From Muricea muricata (lineage: Eukaryota > Cnidaria > Anthozoa > Malacalcyonacea > Plexauridae), in the NCBI GenBank assembly GCA_963855995.1, contig OY979723.1, positions 625,001-689,000 on the forward strand: a stretch of 64,000 nucleotides of DNA, read 5' to 3'. Shown here piece after piece: positions 53,034 through 63,939 of this stretch. Made by a program: the position numbers and the translations under genes. The notes beneath the pieces were generated by a model. That model did not search any database, was not told the DNA's origin, and saw only the letters and a list, made by a program, of their open reading frames with translations. Position 1 is the first letter of the stretch; each line of letters begins with the position of its first letter.

Positions 53034-54347
53034 TCATGCGCGCGGACCTGATCGTTTGTGTCCACTTTTGTGTTTGATCTTTTCGACACGTGGGATCTCA
53101 TTCAGCTTCCGCGCCTGCTTGTCTAAACGATGAGGTTTAAGAATGTCCCCCTCTTCCACATTCGCGTTCGAATTTCCACCAGCGCCTTGTTGTTCAAGCG
53201 GCTGCAAAAGAGGATTCTGTTGTGAGCTATCCTCGGTATTTTGCTTAAGTGGGTTCTGCTCGGGGTTTTGTTTAAGCGAGTTTTCGATATTAGGGTTCTC
53301 CTCCAGGTTTTGGTTAAGCGGGTTTCCGCTAACAAGGTTCTGCTCGGAGTTTTGGTTAAGCGAGTTTCCGCTAACAAGGTTCTGCTCGGAGTTTTGGTTA
53401 AGCGAGTTTCCGCTAACAAGGTTCTGCTCGGAGTTTTGGTTAAGCGAGTTTCCGCTAACAAGATTCTGCTCGGAGTTTTGATTAAGCGGGTTTCCGTTAA
53501 CAGGGTTCTTCACAGGATTTTGGTTAAGCGGGTTTTCGTCGAGGGGCCCCTGGTTAGCCAGATTCCCCATGTCATCTGGTTGTTGTTCGTTGAGCGCGTT
53601 ACTATAGCCCGAGATGTATACATTCAATGTGTAGGAAAGTTTGTTGGACGTGAAAGCGGCCTTGGCTTGAATCTGATCCCAATTTGCATCATATCCATTG
53701 TCTACGTTTGCCGTTACAAAAATATCATCCACCGGATTATTGCACGTCGTAAGTCGAGTTACATAAATGGTATACTTGAAGGAAGGGGACAGACTGAGCA
53801 CTCCACTCATACCTATTTCTGCGCAAATACAGACTCGGTGAACAATTGCGGGTATTCTATAGTTGATCCAAAACTTTCTGACGCCATTGAATGCAGCGTA
53901 TTTTGTGTAGTGGGCGATGGCTTTAACGGGATCCGATGACCTCGCTGCTGCTACAAACGGCGGCGGTGCTTCCAGTTCAACGTTTTCCGTTTTCCATCTT
54001 GCATCGTCTAGGTCGGCTGGCATTTGATTCCAAATGTTGACTGTTATCGTTCCGCATTCCATGACGGCTTTCTTGAAGAAATTGTACACGGTGTCGACGA
54101 AGTCAACTGAGTCCTTTGTTCCTGTGAGTAAACTGGCTGCAGCGGATAGCATGGATCGTTTTTCAGCCGTGCCATTGTTGACATTCGTCCCGTTATGCGG
54201 CATCGAGTAGCAAGCATTTAGCAAGGCTGAAAAGATCAAGACAAGTACGTAATTCAAAACCACCGACATCTTGGAAGGAAGCACTCCCTTCTGTCTGACT
54301 GCGCTTGTTTTAACGACAATCGGCAGTGTTCTTGTTCTTTTCAACAT
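53034..54347 (-). CDS. Intronless secreted protein with 14-residue tandem repeats
   Basis: A single 437-codon open frame, the longest in the window, without introns. Met27 (54269) starts a better signal peptide (MSVVLNYVLVLIFSALLNAC) than Met1, whose first 26 residues are basic. Residues about 75-250 look like a folded domain with four or more Cys (VCICAEIGMSG; LTTCNNPVDD) that I do not recognise. From about 265 to 390 the chain is Asn/Gln/Pro-rich with repeats of NSLNQNSEQNLVSG; four central copies are almost identical. The C-terminus is strongly basic (KIKHKSGHKRSGPRA). Signal, domain, repeat and basic end suggest a secreted matrix, coat or precursor protein. Lack of introns among intron-rich neighbours hints at a retrocopy or lineage-specific gene. 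Function unknown. Confidence 0.85.
   Translation of the reverse strand: MLKRTRTLPIVVKTSAVRQKGVLPSKMSVVLNYVLVLIFSALLNACYSMPHNGTNVNNGTAEKRSMLSAAASLLTGTKDSVDFVDTVYNFFKKAVMECGTITVNIWNQMPADLDDARWKTENVELEAPPPFVAAARSSDPVKAIAHYTKYAAFNGVRKFWINYRIPAIVHRVCICAEIGMSGVLSLSPSFKYTIYVTRLTTCNNPVDDIFVTANVDNGYDANWDQIQAKAAFTSNKLSYTLNVYISGYSNALNEQQPDDMGNLANQGPLDENPLNQNPVKNPVNGNPLNQNSEQNLVSGNSLNQNSEQNLVSGNSLNQNSEQNLVSGNSLNQNSEQNLVSGNPLNQNLEENPNIENSLKQNPEQNPLKQNTEDSSQQNPLLQPLEQQGAGGNSNANVEEGDILKPHRLDKQARKLNEIPRVEKIKHKSGHKRSGPRA
53310..53500 (-). repeat. 42-bp coding minisatellite
   Basis: About four and a half head-to-tail copies of a 42-bp unit (14 codons) with only single-base differences, flanked by more diverged copies out to about 53240 and 53560. 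The unit length is a multiple of three, so changes in copy number keep the reading frame. Confidence 0.95.
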
Positions 54348-56900
54348 ACGAGATATTACGCCAATGTTGATTTAGCTGGTTGATAAATTATCTTCCAAAT
54401 CAACAATGGCTGATAATCAACTACAATGTGATCATCGATTGATAGTGATCTTCAATGTGATCACCGATTGATAGTCACGATGCAGGTGCCCATTGTATGA
54501 AATGGGAGCTGTTCACCTGGTAGTGATTTTTAACTGCGACAGGAAAGCACAGAAGAAACAACTCACAAGAGATAAAAAACATACTTAAAATTCTTTACCA
54601 GTTACTGAACTGTTTAGAAAGTTTGAATAAGTCACCATCCGGTGGATAGCAATATTCGCCTTTCGTAATAACGATCGAAGAACAATAAAAGAAAATAATC
54701 ACAGATTCAATTATACCAAAGACTGAAATCAGTGGGACGTTTTGAATTCTGACATTGTTCAATTTAGCCACTTGCAAAGACATCAAAATAGTTTGGCAGA
54801 TGAAAATATGACCATAAATTTCAGCGAACCAGAACCTGTTTTAGAGGTTTTTAGAGAGCTTTACAATTGAGTACATGCAGTTGTTTTGATAACATCACTG
54901 GCTCTCTTGTTCTTCAACCGATAACAAAATCGCTACTTCGTTAAGGTCATTGTTTGATAACGACCTTTCAAAAAGATAATCTTGTTCCCGTTAGAACAAA
55001 GAAGAAGGTGCCAAAATAACGCAAGATAACCAAAAACATCTGAACAAGAATCAACCGACTTTTAATATTCAATAAATTCCAAAGGTCGCTAGTTCCAGGT
55101 GTAGTTGTTCAAGGCTGATTTTAAACATCGTTTTTTGTTTCTGTAACGCATCCTTTTCTCCGTAAACTCGATATCCTGGCAAGATTTATAAAAAAAATTG
55201 TCAAGTTTACAAACAAGCTCTTGGAAAATTTGATTCCAATTCTGCGTGTTTAATAATTATATTTATAAATCAAGTCGCTTGCTGCAAGCTGCTCCAAAAC
55301 TTCCAGAAAGCCATCTGAACAGGAATGTTTTTGAAAATAATGACCGCAGACTTTTTCCAGGTTGAATGCTTATTTGAAATCTCTTTAAGGGAAAGCGGTC
55401 TAGGAGTCTAACCAAGAGATGAAAGATTACTGTTCATTATTGCTGCACTGTGGTTTTTGTGTTTAATCGTTATAAAGTGGCAGGAATCAGTAAGAGTTGC
55501 AAAGCAACGTTCCCCCGAAATGTTTTATGTCAAGACAGAAAAACGAGCAAACCAAATGAAACAGTATTCTTGCGTGATAGAAAGTTCAGTGTCTTTCAAT
55601 AGCATGGCTTTCCTGCACGAAAAGACCAGTATATTACAACACGCATTATTGAATTCATTCTAGTTTTTTAAAGTTTTGTGCACATCAGTGAAATTTCAAG
55701 CACACGGCTGATTTTGAAGCATAAAGAAATCACTTTTGTAATTCCTATATAGCATGGACGCAAAATCAAGGACGCGCTATAACCTTCTTAAATGGAATTG
55801 AATTTAATCGAGCAAACTTAACTACGCCAAAATATACAACAAATGGTCTGGTTTTATTTTAAACTTAAATGTTTGTTGTGAAAGACTACTTTTGCCTGAA
55901 GGGTAGCTATCGAGACAAAGTATCGCAAGTTATGGAATTTATTGAGCAATACTTTTTTTGTTCGTATTTCTTGACAGAGGTGGATTTCTACATTAACATT
56001 ATGACTAGACATGGATCCCTATTTTAAATTGCGGTAAGTTGAAAAACTATTTTTGGATTTTTAAGTCAATTTGAAGAGAGTAAGGTCATTTTTATTCCGC
56101 TTCGTCTGCCTTAGGAAGGTTTTGGATAAATTCTGGGAAAATAATTCGCGAACAGTATTAGATTATTTCCGAACAAGGCCGCTGTTTTTTTCCTTCTTAT
56201 GTAGTGCATTGACATATTTTACAACATTGTGCTCAATTCAGTTTTGAATTACAAAGTACTCTAACTCTCACATTGCAATATAGCAGTATAATATTACATT
56301 ACAAAGGTGTACGTAATACCCAAAGTCTTTACATAACAGATTTATTTATTATGTCAATGAATTCACATTACAAACTCACAAATATACTACAATCATTAGT
56401 ACAAATTATTATTACCCCCTAAAAAGCCGTATACAAAAACCCCTAATTTTGCACATGAGCCTTAAGGCTTAGCTTAGCTTATAATTTTTATGCATGTAAA
56501 TTTATTAAACTTATGCAATCTAACCATAGGTACTAAGGACATTCCATGTCATTCTTATATTGTCTTTGGTATCACATTGTCATTCCTGAATAGAAGTAAC
56601 AAAAAAGCCATGTCTGATTATAGCTGCGAGCAATTTGCACATAATTGTACTGTAGATGCGAGTATATCCGTATATTTGCATTGGTAAAATTGAAAACCTC
56701 TCAAAAACATATTTTGACCATCGAAAATATACTTTGACTGCTCAAATGTTTAATCAAGTTTCACATGACTGCCTTAACATTATACGGGAGGGGAGGGGGA
56801 GGGCTGGGGCCGGCCAAATGTTTAAATGATACCATATGGCTCGGCCAGCTGCCTTGGACTTTAATACCTAGTTTTAATACTACAGTTCATAAGGCCCACT
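54348..56900. other. Spacer between the repeat-protein gene and the SAP cluster
   Basis: About 2.5 kb. It contains the presumed promoter of the repeat-protein gene, a CCGGTGGATAGC fragment of a dispersed repeat near 54635-54665 and a G-rich patch at 56786-56812. No convincing exon is visible. Confidence 0.4.
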
Positions 56901-56929
56901 AAATGCATTAAACGTACCGTTAATTTCTA

Positions 56930-58060
56930 TAGGACCTTTCTCGCAAGCAAAAGCCTGTAATAAAAAAACTGTGGTCATGCACCGGTCAGAAATATATTTT
57001 GAAAATTTTAAGCTGGTTTTAATGCTAAATTTCTTACCCTACATAGGCGCTCTTGCAGGTCTTTCTTCAGCCTGCTACCTTTATGCCTCTACATCGCAGC
57101 AAGACCGGTTAGAAGTCTATTGTCAGCATCAAAATCATCATGTTCATCACTTGCGCGCGGCCGACGCCATTTTGCGTAAATTCATCTTTTTCTGCAGAAT
57201 CTGTAACATATTTGAGAAAAATATAGTTGGTTTGCCTTTGGGAAGATAAAAAAAAAGATAAGATAAAAAGAAGAGAATAAATATAATATAAAATAAGTAA
57301 TGTATAATATATGTATAAAGGAAAAAAGAAGATAATAAACTTAATATAAAATAAGTAATGTATAATACATGTTGTAAATATATGATAATAGCTATCATGT
57401 AACATTAATAAACTTGCCTCCTTATCCTTTTACCCCTTGTCATTTTGAACTGATTCGTCTTATTCTTCAGAATGCATTAAACGTACCGTTACTTTGTCCG
57501 AAATCTTTTTCTTTAGCAAGGGCCTGAAATAAAAAAAAGCTTTTTTTAGAAAACTGGTCACGGGTCAGAATTATATTTTCAAAATTTTAAGCTGGTTTTG
57601 ATGCTAAATTTCTTACCCAGCAAAGTCTTTCTTGTAGCTCTTTCTTCAACCCTGTCCTCGACGACGAAATTGGTACTTAAGTTGGTATTCTGTTAGCTCT
57701 GAAACTGGCCTTCCATCAACTTGAAAATCATTTGTGTGAATCATGTGACATTCACATTTTCACTTTGACTCGAGACATCCACCTGTACAGGGAGTTATAA
57801 TAATTATTAATATTACTGGAGGACTTTGAACAATTTGAGCATCCTGGACGTGTAACATAAAACTGACATGTCGATCAGTGTGGCTATTTTTTGGTTAGTT
57901 GGGTATTTTTGAAAATGGGAGTAACTTGTGTCAAATTTGTGACCATTGGACAGTTGGAACTTGCAATTGCAAAGCGTGATGTCAAGCCTTTTTATGAATT
58001 TTCAAGCACGTGGTACCTATAAGACCATTGCCATCCCAATCAAACCCTTTGTAAACAATG
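56930..58060 (-). pseudogene. Inverted block of SAP-gene cassettes
   Basis: Read on the - strand this block repeats the order of the + strand cassettes to the right. There is an intron piece like 63745-63800 (at about 58000-58055). Next comes a SAP exon at 57782-57617 (FQVDGRPVSELTEYQLKYQF, then LKKELQERLCW before a GTAAG). Then a short exon like ALAKEKDSGKIT (about 57527-57490), the acidic/basic cassette with its GC-type donor (about 57470-57405), and a second partial SAP end at about 57091-57039 followed by GTAAG. The SAP exon lost about 10 bases between RRRG and LKKEL, so it is frameshifted; the ALAKEK-like exon has an extra T. It is a decayed, inverted duplicate. Confidence 0.7.
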
Positions 58061-59221
58061 AAACTTTCCGGACTGACAATTTATTCCGGACTGCAGGAAT
58101 TTTAAGGTCAATGCATTTGAAGACCAGCTTTTAAACACAACGTGACCCTTTGTTTTCTAGGAACATGCACATAACTTTTGGTATTCTCAGCGTCACAGTG
58201 CACGCAGTTCACTGCCACTGGCAACTAAATTTGAACCACGTCAAAATAATTATACAAAGAATACAAGGTCGATATGCTGGCCCTAGTGCGATTGCGGATT
58301 ACCCTCACAAAACGTTGCGCTTGAATCCTGTTTTTAACCATTTATATAATTTTCTGGGAGTCCACTTTACCAGTTAAATCTATGTTGCTAACATATCATA
58401 AGTTTTGTAACAAAGTCGTAAAGATATGTGTCGAAAACTCCAAATACCAAACAAAATTTGTAAACTAGAGCATAAGTTACAGTGTAATTGCTTTTAAATA
58501 GTCCTCACCTTAACTCTTTCAAAGCTTAAATTCGCTTGTTCAGCAGCCTGTATTATATTTGGATGCATGTCCTTTCCTGTGGCCTTCATACCAGCGAACA
58601 TAAAACACGTTTTTACTCTTCGTTCAAACTGACGTTGTAATTTCTTGAACGCGGAGCCATTGTTGCAAATTCAACAAGGATGACGCAATGGCATATTGTG
58701 TAGCACTCAGGATGCATAGAGATCACCGAGTAAGTGGGTCTAAATTTTGGAATCTTCACTATGTGATTCACTATAGGTGCAACGGTTGAAATTTGTTGTT
58801 ATATAGGCCTAAAATGAGAAAGCCATTTCAGCCATGTTGCAGCAGACTCGACAAGAAATTGAGCAAAAAAGCAATTAACCTTCGTCCTCAAAAAGTTAAC
58901 ACAATATTGTTTTCACCGCTCGCAAATAATATTCATATCTTCACGCCACCCTGTAATATCGTCGTTTAATGATTTGAACGTAGTTTCTTGAACGAGCAGT
59001 TAATATTCGCGTTTAATGATTTTTTCATCCCTTTATCATTGCAATTGCTTTATGTAGAAACTATTTTTAAATAACCATTACACAATTTGTAAATTTCACT
59101 ACCAATATAGCCAGGCATGTGCAGCCAGAACTTTCAGGGGGGTTCTGTGTAACCAATAATTATGATAGCCGAGGGCTCTGAATTAGGTGTATTTCAGCAC
59201 ATTGGTGTCAATGACGAGATA

Positions 59222-59440
59222 AATGACTTGAATATATATGTGTATGTATATGTATATGTGTATATATGTGTGTGTGATTACTCGTATTTTCAGTATTTTT
59301 AAGAGTGAAGATATGAATATTATTTTCTCATGTTTAAAACAATATTGTTTTCACCACTCGAAAATAATATTCATATCTTCGCACCACCATGTAATATATC
59401 CTCTCTCTATATATATATACTGTATATATATATTTTTTTA
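59222..59440. repeat. TA/TG microsatellites around a short inverted repeat
   Basis: TATATG/TGTATA runs at 59230-59275 and TA runs at 59404-59434 flank a piece (ACAATATTGTTTTCACC, AATAATATTCATATCTTC) that is also present at 58905-58950 and partly inverted at 59295-59345. Confidence 0.6.
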
Positions 59441-59503
59441 ATTTTTAATAATTCGCCATATTGTTCCTTCGCTTCTCTTTCCTCCTAAACCACAAATATC
59501 AAG

Positions 59504-59612
59504 AAAGAACGATCAGTCTCCACAAACGAAAAAGAGGGCAATGGCCAAGATGAGAAACAATCAATAGAAAAAGACGAATCAACTGAAAATGACGAGGGGA
59601 AAAGACAAGGAG
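59504..59612 (+). CDS. Candidate acidic cassette exon of the SAP cluster
   Basis: After an AG the frame reads KERSVSTNEKEGNGQDEKQS and on to DESTENDEGK, ending at GAG followed by GCAGGT. It is a longer version of the ACGAATCAGTTAAAAATGAC cassette found at about 59885, 61005, 61871 and 62506 on the + strand and at about 57470 on the - strand. The continuous Lys/Glu-rich frame argues that this family of cassettes is or was coding. Confidence 0.4.
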
Positions 59613-59785
59613 GCAGGTTTATTAATGAGAAATAAAAATTATTATAAACTCACTGGAACAAAAGTACTGGTGCCAGTTTCATAGTGAATGTGGCGTCCGC
59701 AAGCGAGGATTTTCATGAATTTAAAATAGAGGGAGGACTGTCATCGAACTTCCTGTTTACTAAATGAAATCCCGTCTTCACAGTC

Positions 59786-60235
59786 GAGGCATAAAGGTGA
59801 CAGGCCTTAAGAAAGAGCTACAAGAAAAACTTTGTAGGGTATGAAATTTAGCATTAAAACCAGCTTAAAAGTTTCAAAATACGAACCAGTTAAAAATGAC
59901 AACGGGAAAAAGGAAAAGGAGGCAAGTTTATTAATGTTACATGATAGCTATTATCATGTATTTACAACATATATTACACATTACTTATTTTATATCATAT
60001 TTATTATCTTCTTTTTAACTTATCTTTTTTTATCTTCTTAAAGGAAAACCAACAATATTTTTCTCAAATATGTTCCAGATTCTGAAAAAAAATGAATCCC
60101 AAGAGGCGAAGAAGGAGGCAAGAAGGAAGCAAGTTTATTAATGGAAAACCAACTATATTTTTCTCAAATATATTCCAGATTCTGAAGAAAACCACCAAGC
60201 GGAAGAGGCGGAGAAGGAGGCAAGTGTATTATAAG
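59786..60235 (+). pseudogene. Partial SAP end and Lys/Glu cassettes
   Basis: 59786-59838 encodes only the last part of a SAP motif (VTGLKKELQEKLC), followed by GGTATG. Next come an EPVKNDNGKKEKE cassette ending at GAG|GCAAGT, the conserved intron with CTATTATCATGTA, and two cassettes after TTCCAG (ILKKNESQEAKKE; SEENHQAEEAEKE), again followed by GCAAGA or GCAAGT. The splice phases of these pieces do not join cleanly, so I treat the stretch as decayed. Confidence 0.5.
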
Positions 60236-60695
60236 GAATATAAATAGCAACTTTCCAATGGCCACAAATTTGACACAAGTTACTCCGATTTTCCAATTGC
60301 CTAACTACCAAAAAATAGCCACACTGACATGTCAGTTTTATGTTGCACGTCCAGGATGCTCTAATTGCTCAAAGTCCTCAAGTAATATTAATAATTATTT
60401 TATATTTGAGTCGGTTTTCTTTGATGTACCGCGGGCTGTATCTCAGATACAGCCCTTGAATAAATAATTAGATCAAACTTGTGGAAAAATCTCGACGAAT
60501 CTCGACTTAAATTGTTTAAAGTCGAAAGATCCTATTAGAAAACCTCTTCAAAAATAAAATAAGTTAGTTAAATACCTCGAAAGTCGGACTGTATGTCATA
60601 TACAGCCCTCGGACGCTGCGCGTCCTCGCGGGCTGTATATGACATACAGCCCTCCTTCTCGGTATTTAACTCTCACTTATTGTAACGCACTGTAG

Positions 60696-60830
60696 GTGGA
60701 TGTCACAGAAATCAAAATTGATGGCAAGCCTGTGACCGGGCTGACCGTTCGCCAGATAAAAACACATCTGCGAAGACGCGGTCTGCCCGTCACAGCCCTC
60801 AAGAAGGAGCTACAGGAAATACTCTGTACG
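60696..60830 (+). CDS. Intact SAP-domain exon
   Basis: A 45-codon exon in phase 0 on both sides, between ACTGTAG and GTAAGA. It contains KPVTGLTVRQIKTHLRRRGL followed by PVTALKKELQEIL, an excellent match to the SAP motif (two short helices; Leu, Leu, Gly-Leu-Pro-x-(S/T)-G-x-K-x-x-Leu pattern). Known of the family: SAP motifs bind AT-rich DNA in nuclear proteins such as SAF-A, Acinus and PIAS. The next likely exon, ALAKEKDSGKIT at 60922-60957, is also phase 0. The first exon of this copy was not found. Broken copies lie at 57617-57782 and 62293-62436. Confidence 0.75.
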
Positions 60831-60921
60831 GTAAGAAATTTAGCATTAAAACTAGCTTAAAATTTTCAAAATATATTTCTGACCGGTGACCAGTTTTGAA
60901 AAAAGTTTTTTTTCCGTTCAG

Positions 60922-60957
60922 GCCCTTGCTAAAGAAAAAGATTCGGGAAAAATAACG
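60922..60957 (+). CDS. 12-codon exon of the SAP gene
   Basis: Encodes ALAKEKDSGKIT between a pyrimidine-rich TTTTTTTTCCGTTCAG and GTACGT, phase 0 on both sides, directly downstream of the intact SAP exon. Relatives occur on the - strand near 57490-57527 (with a frameshift) and 56936-56972. Confidence 0.55.
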
Positions 60958-61474
60958 GTACGTTTAATGCATTCTGAAGAGCCGAATCAGTTAAAAATGA
61001 CAAGGGGAAAAGGACAAGGAAACAAGTTTATTAATGTTACATGATAGCTATTATCATGTTTTTACAACATATATTACACATTACTTATTTATATTATATT
61101 TATTACCTTCTTTTTATCTTACTTTTTTTATCTTCTTGAAGGCAAACCAACTATATTTTTCTCAAATATATTCCAGATTCTAAAGAAAACGACAAAGGGG
61201 AGGAGGCGGAGGAGGTAAATTTATCAATGAGGATTAATATAGCAACTTTCCAATGGCCACAAATTTGACACAAGTTACTCCCATTTACCAAATTGCCCAA
61301 CTAACCAAAAAATAGCCACATCGACATGTCAGTTTTATGTTCCACGTCCACAAAGCTCAAATTGTTCAAAGTCCTCAAGTAATATTAATAATTACTATAA
61401 CTCTCTATAAAGTCTCTAATAATTAAAGTCTCTAATAATTAAGCCACACCCTCGAAATGAGTCTACTCAACTAG

Positions 61475-61687
61475 ATGCTCGTGTTTCACTTTGAAATTTC
61501 ATTACTCGTCCGTCAGAGACCGTTTCCAGGAAGCATGGTGACTCCTGGGGAAGAAATAGAGCAGCTTGATGTTCTTAGACCATCGCGCAAAAGGAGAAAA
61601 GGACCGAAGAGAGATCTGTGTCGAAAACTTAGCAATGAGAAAATGATTAGCAATCTTGCGAATGTCGACGATATCGTTAGAGATCGC
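61475..61687 (+). CDS. First coding exon of a SAP-cluster gene copy, with NLS-like stretch
   Basis: Two in-frame Met codons (61475 and 61535; the second, MVTPGEEIEQLDVLRP, looks the better start) open a frame that ends in DDIVRDR at a GTAAGA donor, phase 0. The stretch RPSRKRRKGPKRDLCRK is a strong nuclear-localisation-like cluster. The phase fits the phase-0 SAP exons. The next SAP exon downstream (62293-62436) is broken, so this copy may use only the other cassettes, or be dead. Confidence 0.6.
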
Positions 61688-61859
61688 GTAAGAGTTTCCT
61701 CGTAAGAATGCCAACGTTAATATTAAACAAAACTCTCGTGGTTTTGGTAGTACTAATCTAGAGAGATTAATTTTAGAAGAATGCCTTACAATAGCAACCA
61801 CAATAATTCTGTTTTAGGCTTTTCATTTTCCATTGCGAAAGTCGGCAATAGGCTGAAGA

Positions 61860-62290
61860 ATAAGACGAATCAGTTAAAAATGACAAGGGGGAAAAGGATA
61901 AGGAGGCAAGTTTATTAATGTTACATGAAAGCTATTATCATGTATTTACAACATATATTACTTATTTTATATTATATTTATTACCTTTTTTTATCTTATC
62001 TTTTTTTATCTTCTTAACGGCAAACCAACTATATTTTTCTCAAATATATTCCAGATTCTAAAGAAAACGACAAAGGGGAGGAGGCGGAGAAGGAGGTAAA
62101 TTTATCAATGAGGATTGAAATAGCAACTTTCCAATGGCCACAAATTTGACACAAGTTACTCCCATTTTCCAACTGCCCAACTAACCAAAAAATAGCCAGA
62201 CTGACATGTCAGTTTTATGTTGCACGTCTAGGAAGCTCAAATTGTTCAAAGTCCTCAAGTAATATTAATAATTACTCCGACTCACTGTAA
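61860..62290 (+). repeat. Cassette repeat with conserved intron sequence
   Basis: Nearly the same sequence as 61000-61420 and 62500-62900: the ACGAATCAGTTAAAAATGAC cassette, GGAG|GCAAGTTTATTAATG, the ATGATAGCTATTATCATG palindrome-like piece, CAAACCAACTATATTTTTCTC, TTCCAG and a GAAAACGACAAAGGGGAGGAG cassette. Introns and cassettes are equally conserved, which indicates recent segmental duplication. Confidence 0.75.
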
Positions 62291-62292
62291 AG

Positions 62293-62436
62293 GTGGATGT
62301 GTGAAAGGAAACGAAAATCAAAATTGATGGCAGGCCTGTGACCGGACTAACCGTTCGCCAGATGAAAACACATCTGCGAAGACGCGGTCTGCCCGTCACA
62401 GGCCTCAAGAAGGAGCTACAGAAAAGACTCTGTACG
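62293..62436 (+). pseudogene. Broken SAP exon
   Basis: About 90% like the intact exon at 60696-60830 (IDGRPVTGLTVRQMKTHLRR, then GLPVTGLKKELQKRLCT), but read from the equivalent acceptor it meets a TGA at the fourth codon (GTG GAT GTG TGA). The donor is also changed from GTAAGA to CTAAGA. Two independent lesions mark it as a pseudoexon. Confidence 0.75.
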
Positions 62437-62499
62437 CTAAGAAATTTAGCATTAAAACTAGCTTAAACGTTTAATGCATTCTGAAGAATAAGACGAATC

Positions 62500-62960
62500 A
62501 GTTAAAAATGACAAGGGGGAAAAGGACAAGGAGGCAAGTTTATTAATGTTACATGATAGCTATTATCATGTATTATACATTACTTATTCTATATTATACT
62601 TATTATCTTCTTTTTATTTTATCTTTTTTACCTTCTTAAAGAGATAAAAAAATCATTAAAGGCAAACCAACTATATTTTTCTCAAATATATTCCAGATTG
62701 TAAAGAAAACGAGAAGGAAGAAAATTACGAGGAGAGTGAACAGGAGGCAAGTTTATTAATGACGAATATAAATAGCAACTTTCCAATGGCCACAAATTTG
62801 ACACAAGTTACTCCCATTTTAAAAATTGCCCAACTAACCAAAAAATAGCCACACCGACATATGTCAGTTTTATGTTACACATCCAAGAAGCTGAAATTGT
62901 TGAAAGTTTTTAATTTCACCATTTGATATCAATGTATATATGCTTTGTTTGTTGTATCAA
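62500..62960 (+). repeat. Cassette repeat, third + strand copy
   Basis: Repeats the arrangement of 61860-62290. Its second cassette, after TTCCAG near 62697, is distinct (CKENEKEENYEESEQE) and is followed by GAG|GCAAGT. The copy ends where similarity to the AAATTTGACACAAGTTACTC block fades near 62930. Confidence 0.65.
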
Positions 62961-63605
62961 AAAATGTTGAAGTTGTTTTTCTTTTGTGTGAAGTCTCGAT
63001 TTTTTTACACAATTACAATTTTTGATAGCTTTTATTTGATATAGGACCCAATTTTTGACTTGATATACGACCCAATTGTTTACTTTAAGTTTTTCAAATC
63101 AAAACTTAGAAAAGGTGAATCAATCAAACTAAATACGCCTTCAATCCCCTCCCCCCTGACTTAGTTTTCCAGTTTACTTATAGTTCAATGATTCTATCAT
63201 AGTATTGGAAGAGATCAAATGAGACAACACAGCACATGCGTCAATCATTGCACATGTTGTCGTCAACCAAGAAAGACATGACAAAAAATCAAAAGGAAAA
63301 ATTTGTGTTTTTTGCTATATTAGACAGACACTAACGCAGTTAGTACTCTGTTTAAGACATAATATTGTCAAAAAGGGGCAAAGCAGTTCGAACGGGTTTT
63401 GCTGTTGAGCATGGCAGAGTCACATGACAACTATTCAACCTTAACTGCAGCTGGTGAGGCAAACCATGCAATTGACCTCGCCACAGTGTTTAACCTTCTT
63501 CATTGAGTTAGCGTTCCAGTTGAATTATAGGTCAATGGTATCAAGGCTTGTTTTCTGGTGTCCACTTTCTAAAACTATAGCACTGAATTCGCTTGATTAT
63601 TTTAG

Positions 63606-63713
63606 GTTGTGTTAAGGGAAGAACATGAAGAGGAGCCACCCAGACAACCACAGCTGGTTAACCCAGGAACTCCAGAGATGCAACTTTTGTGTAAAAATTT
63701 GTCTGAATTGTAA
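63606..63713 (+). CDS. Glu-rich terminal exon of the SAP gene, copy 1
   Basis: After TTATTTTAG a phase-0 frame reads VVLREEHEEEPPRQPQLVNP, then GTPEMQLLCKNLSEL and a TAA. The acceptor, first residues and PRQPQLV are shared with the exon at 63844, so this is one of two tandem copies. The earlier cassettes ending in GAG at phase 0 could splice to it. Confidence 0.5.
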   Translation, partial: VVLREEHEEEPPRQPQLVNPGTPEMQLLCKNLSEL

Positions 63714-63843
63714 ATAGGCATGTTAATCTAATTTTAATTTTACATCTTCTATTGTTTACAAAGGGTTTGATTGGGATGGCAATGGTCTTATAGGGAACCC
63801 CGTGTTTACAAATTCATAAAAAGAATTTGCTTGATTATTTTAG

Positions 63844-63939
63844 GTTGTGTTAAGGGAGGAAGAATTGGAAGAACAAGAGGAGAGACCCAGACAACCACAG
63901 CTGGTTAGCCCGCACGAAACTCCGAAAATACATGAGCAC
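63844..63939 (+). CDS. Glu-rich exon of the SAP gene, copy 2
   Basis: After the same TTATTTTAG acceptor the frame reads VVLREEELEEQEERPRQPQL, then VSPHETPKIHEH, and meets a GTAAGG donor in phase 0 at 63940. Without splicing the frame stays open to near the window edge with a basic VRRRTQSRRH. The gene probably continues beyond 64000. Confidence 0.5.

Noticed and set aside
53241..53939. 232-codon + strand frame
   Set aside because: It is the antisense shadow of the 42-bp repeat gene; the repeat unit, a multiple of three, keeps several frames open.
57109..57405. 98-codon - strand frame with MLHDSYYH and a hydrophobic run
   Set aside because: The hydrophobic part is the AT-rich conserved intron of the SAP cassettes read through; only the part after the TTACAG acceptor could be exon.
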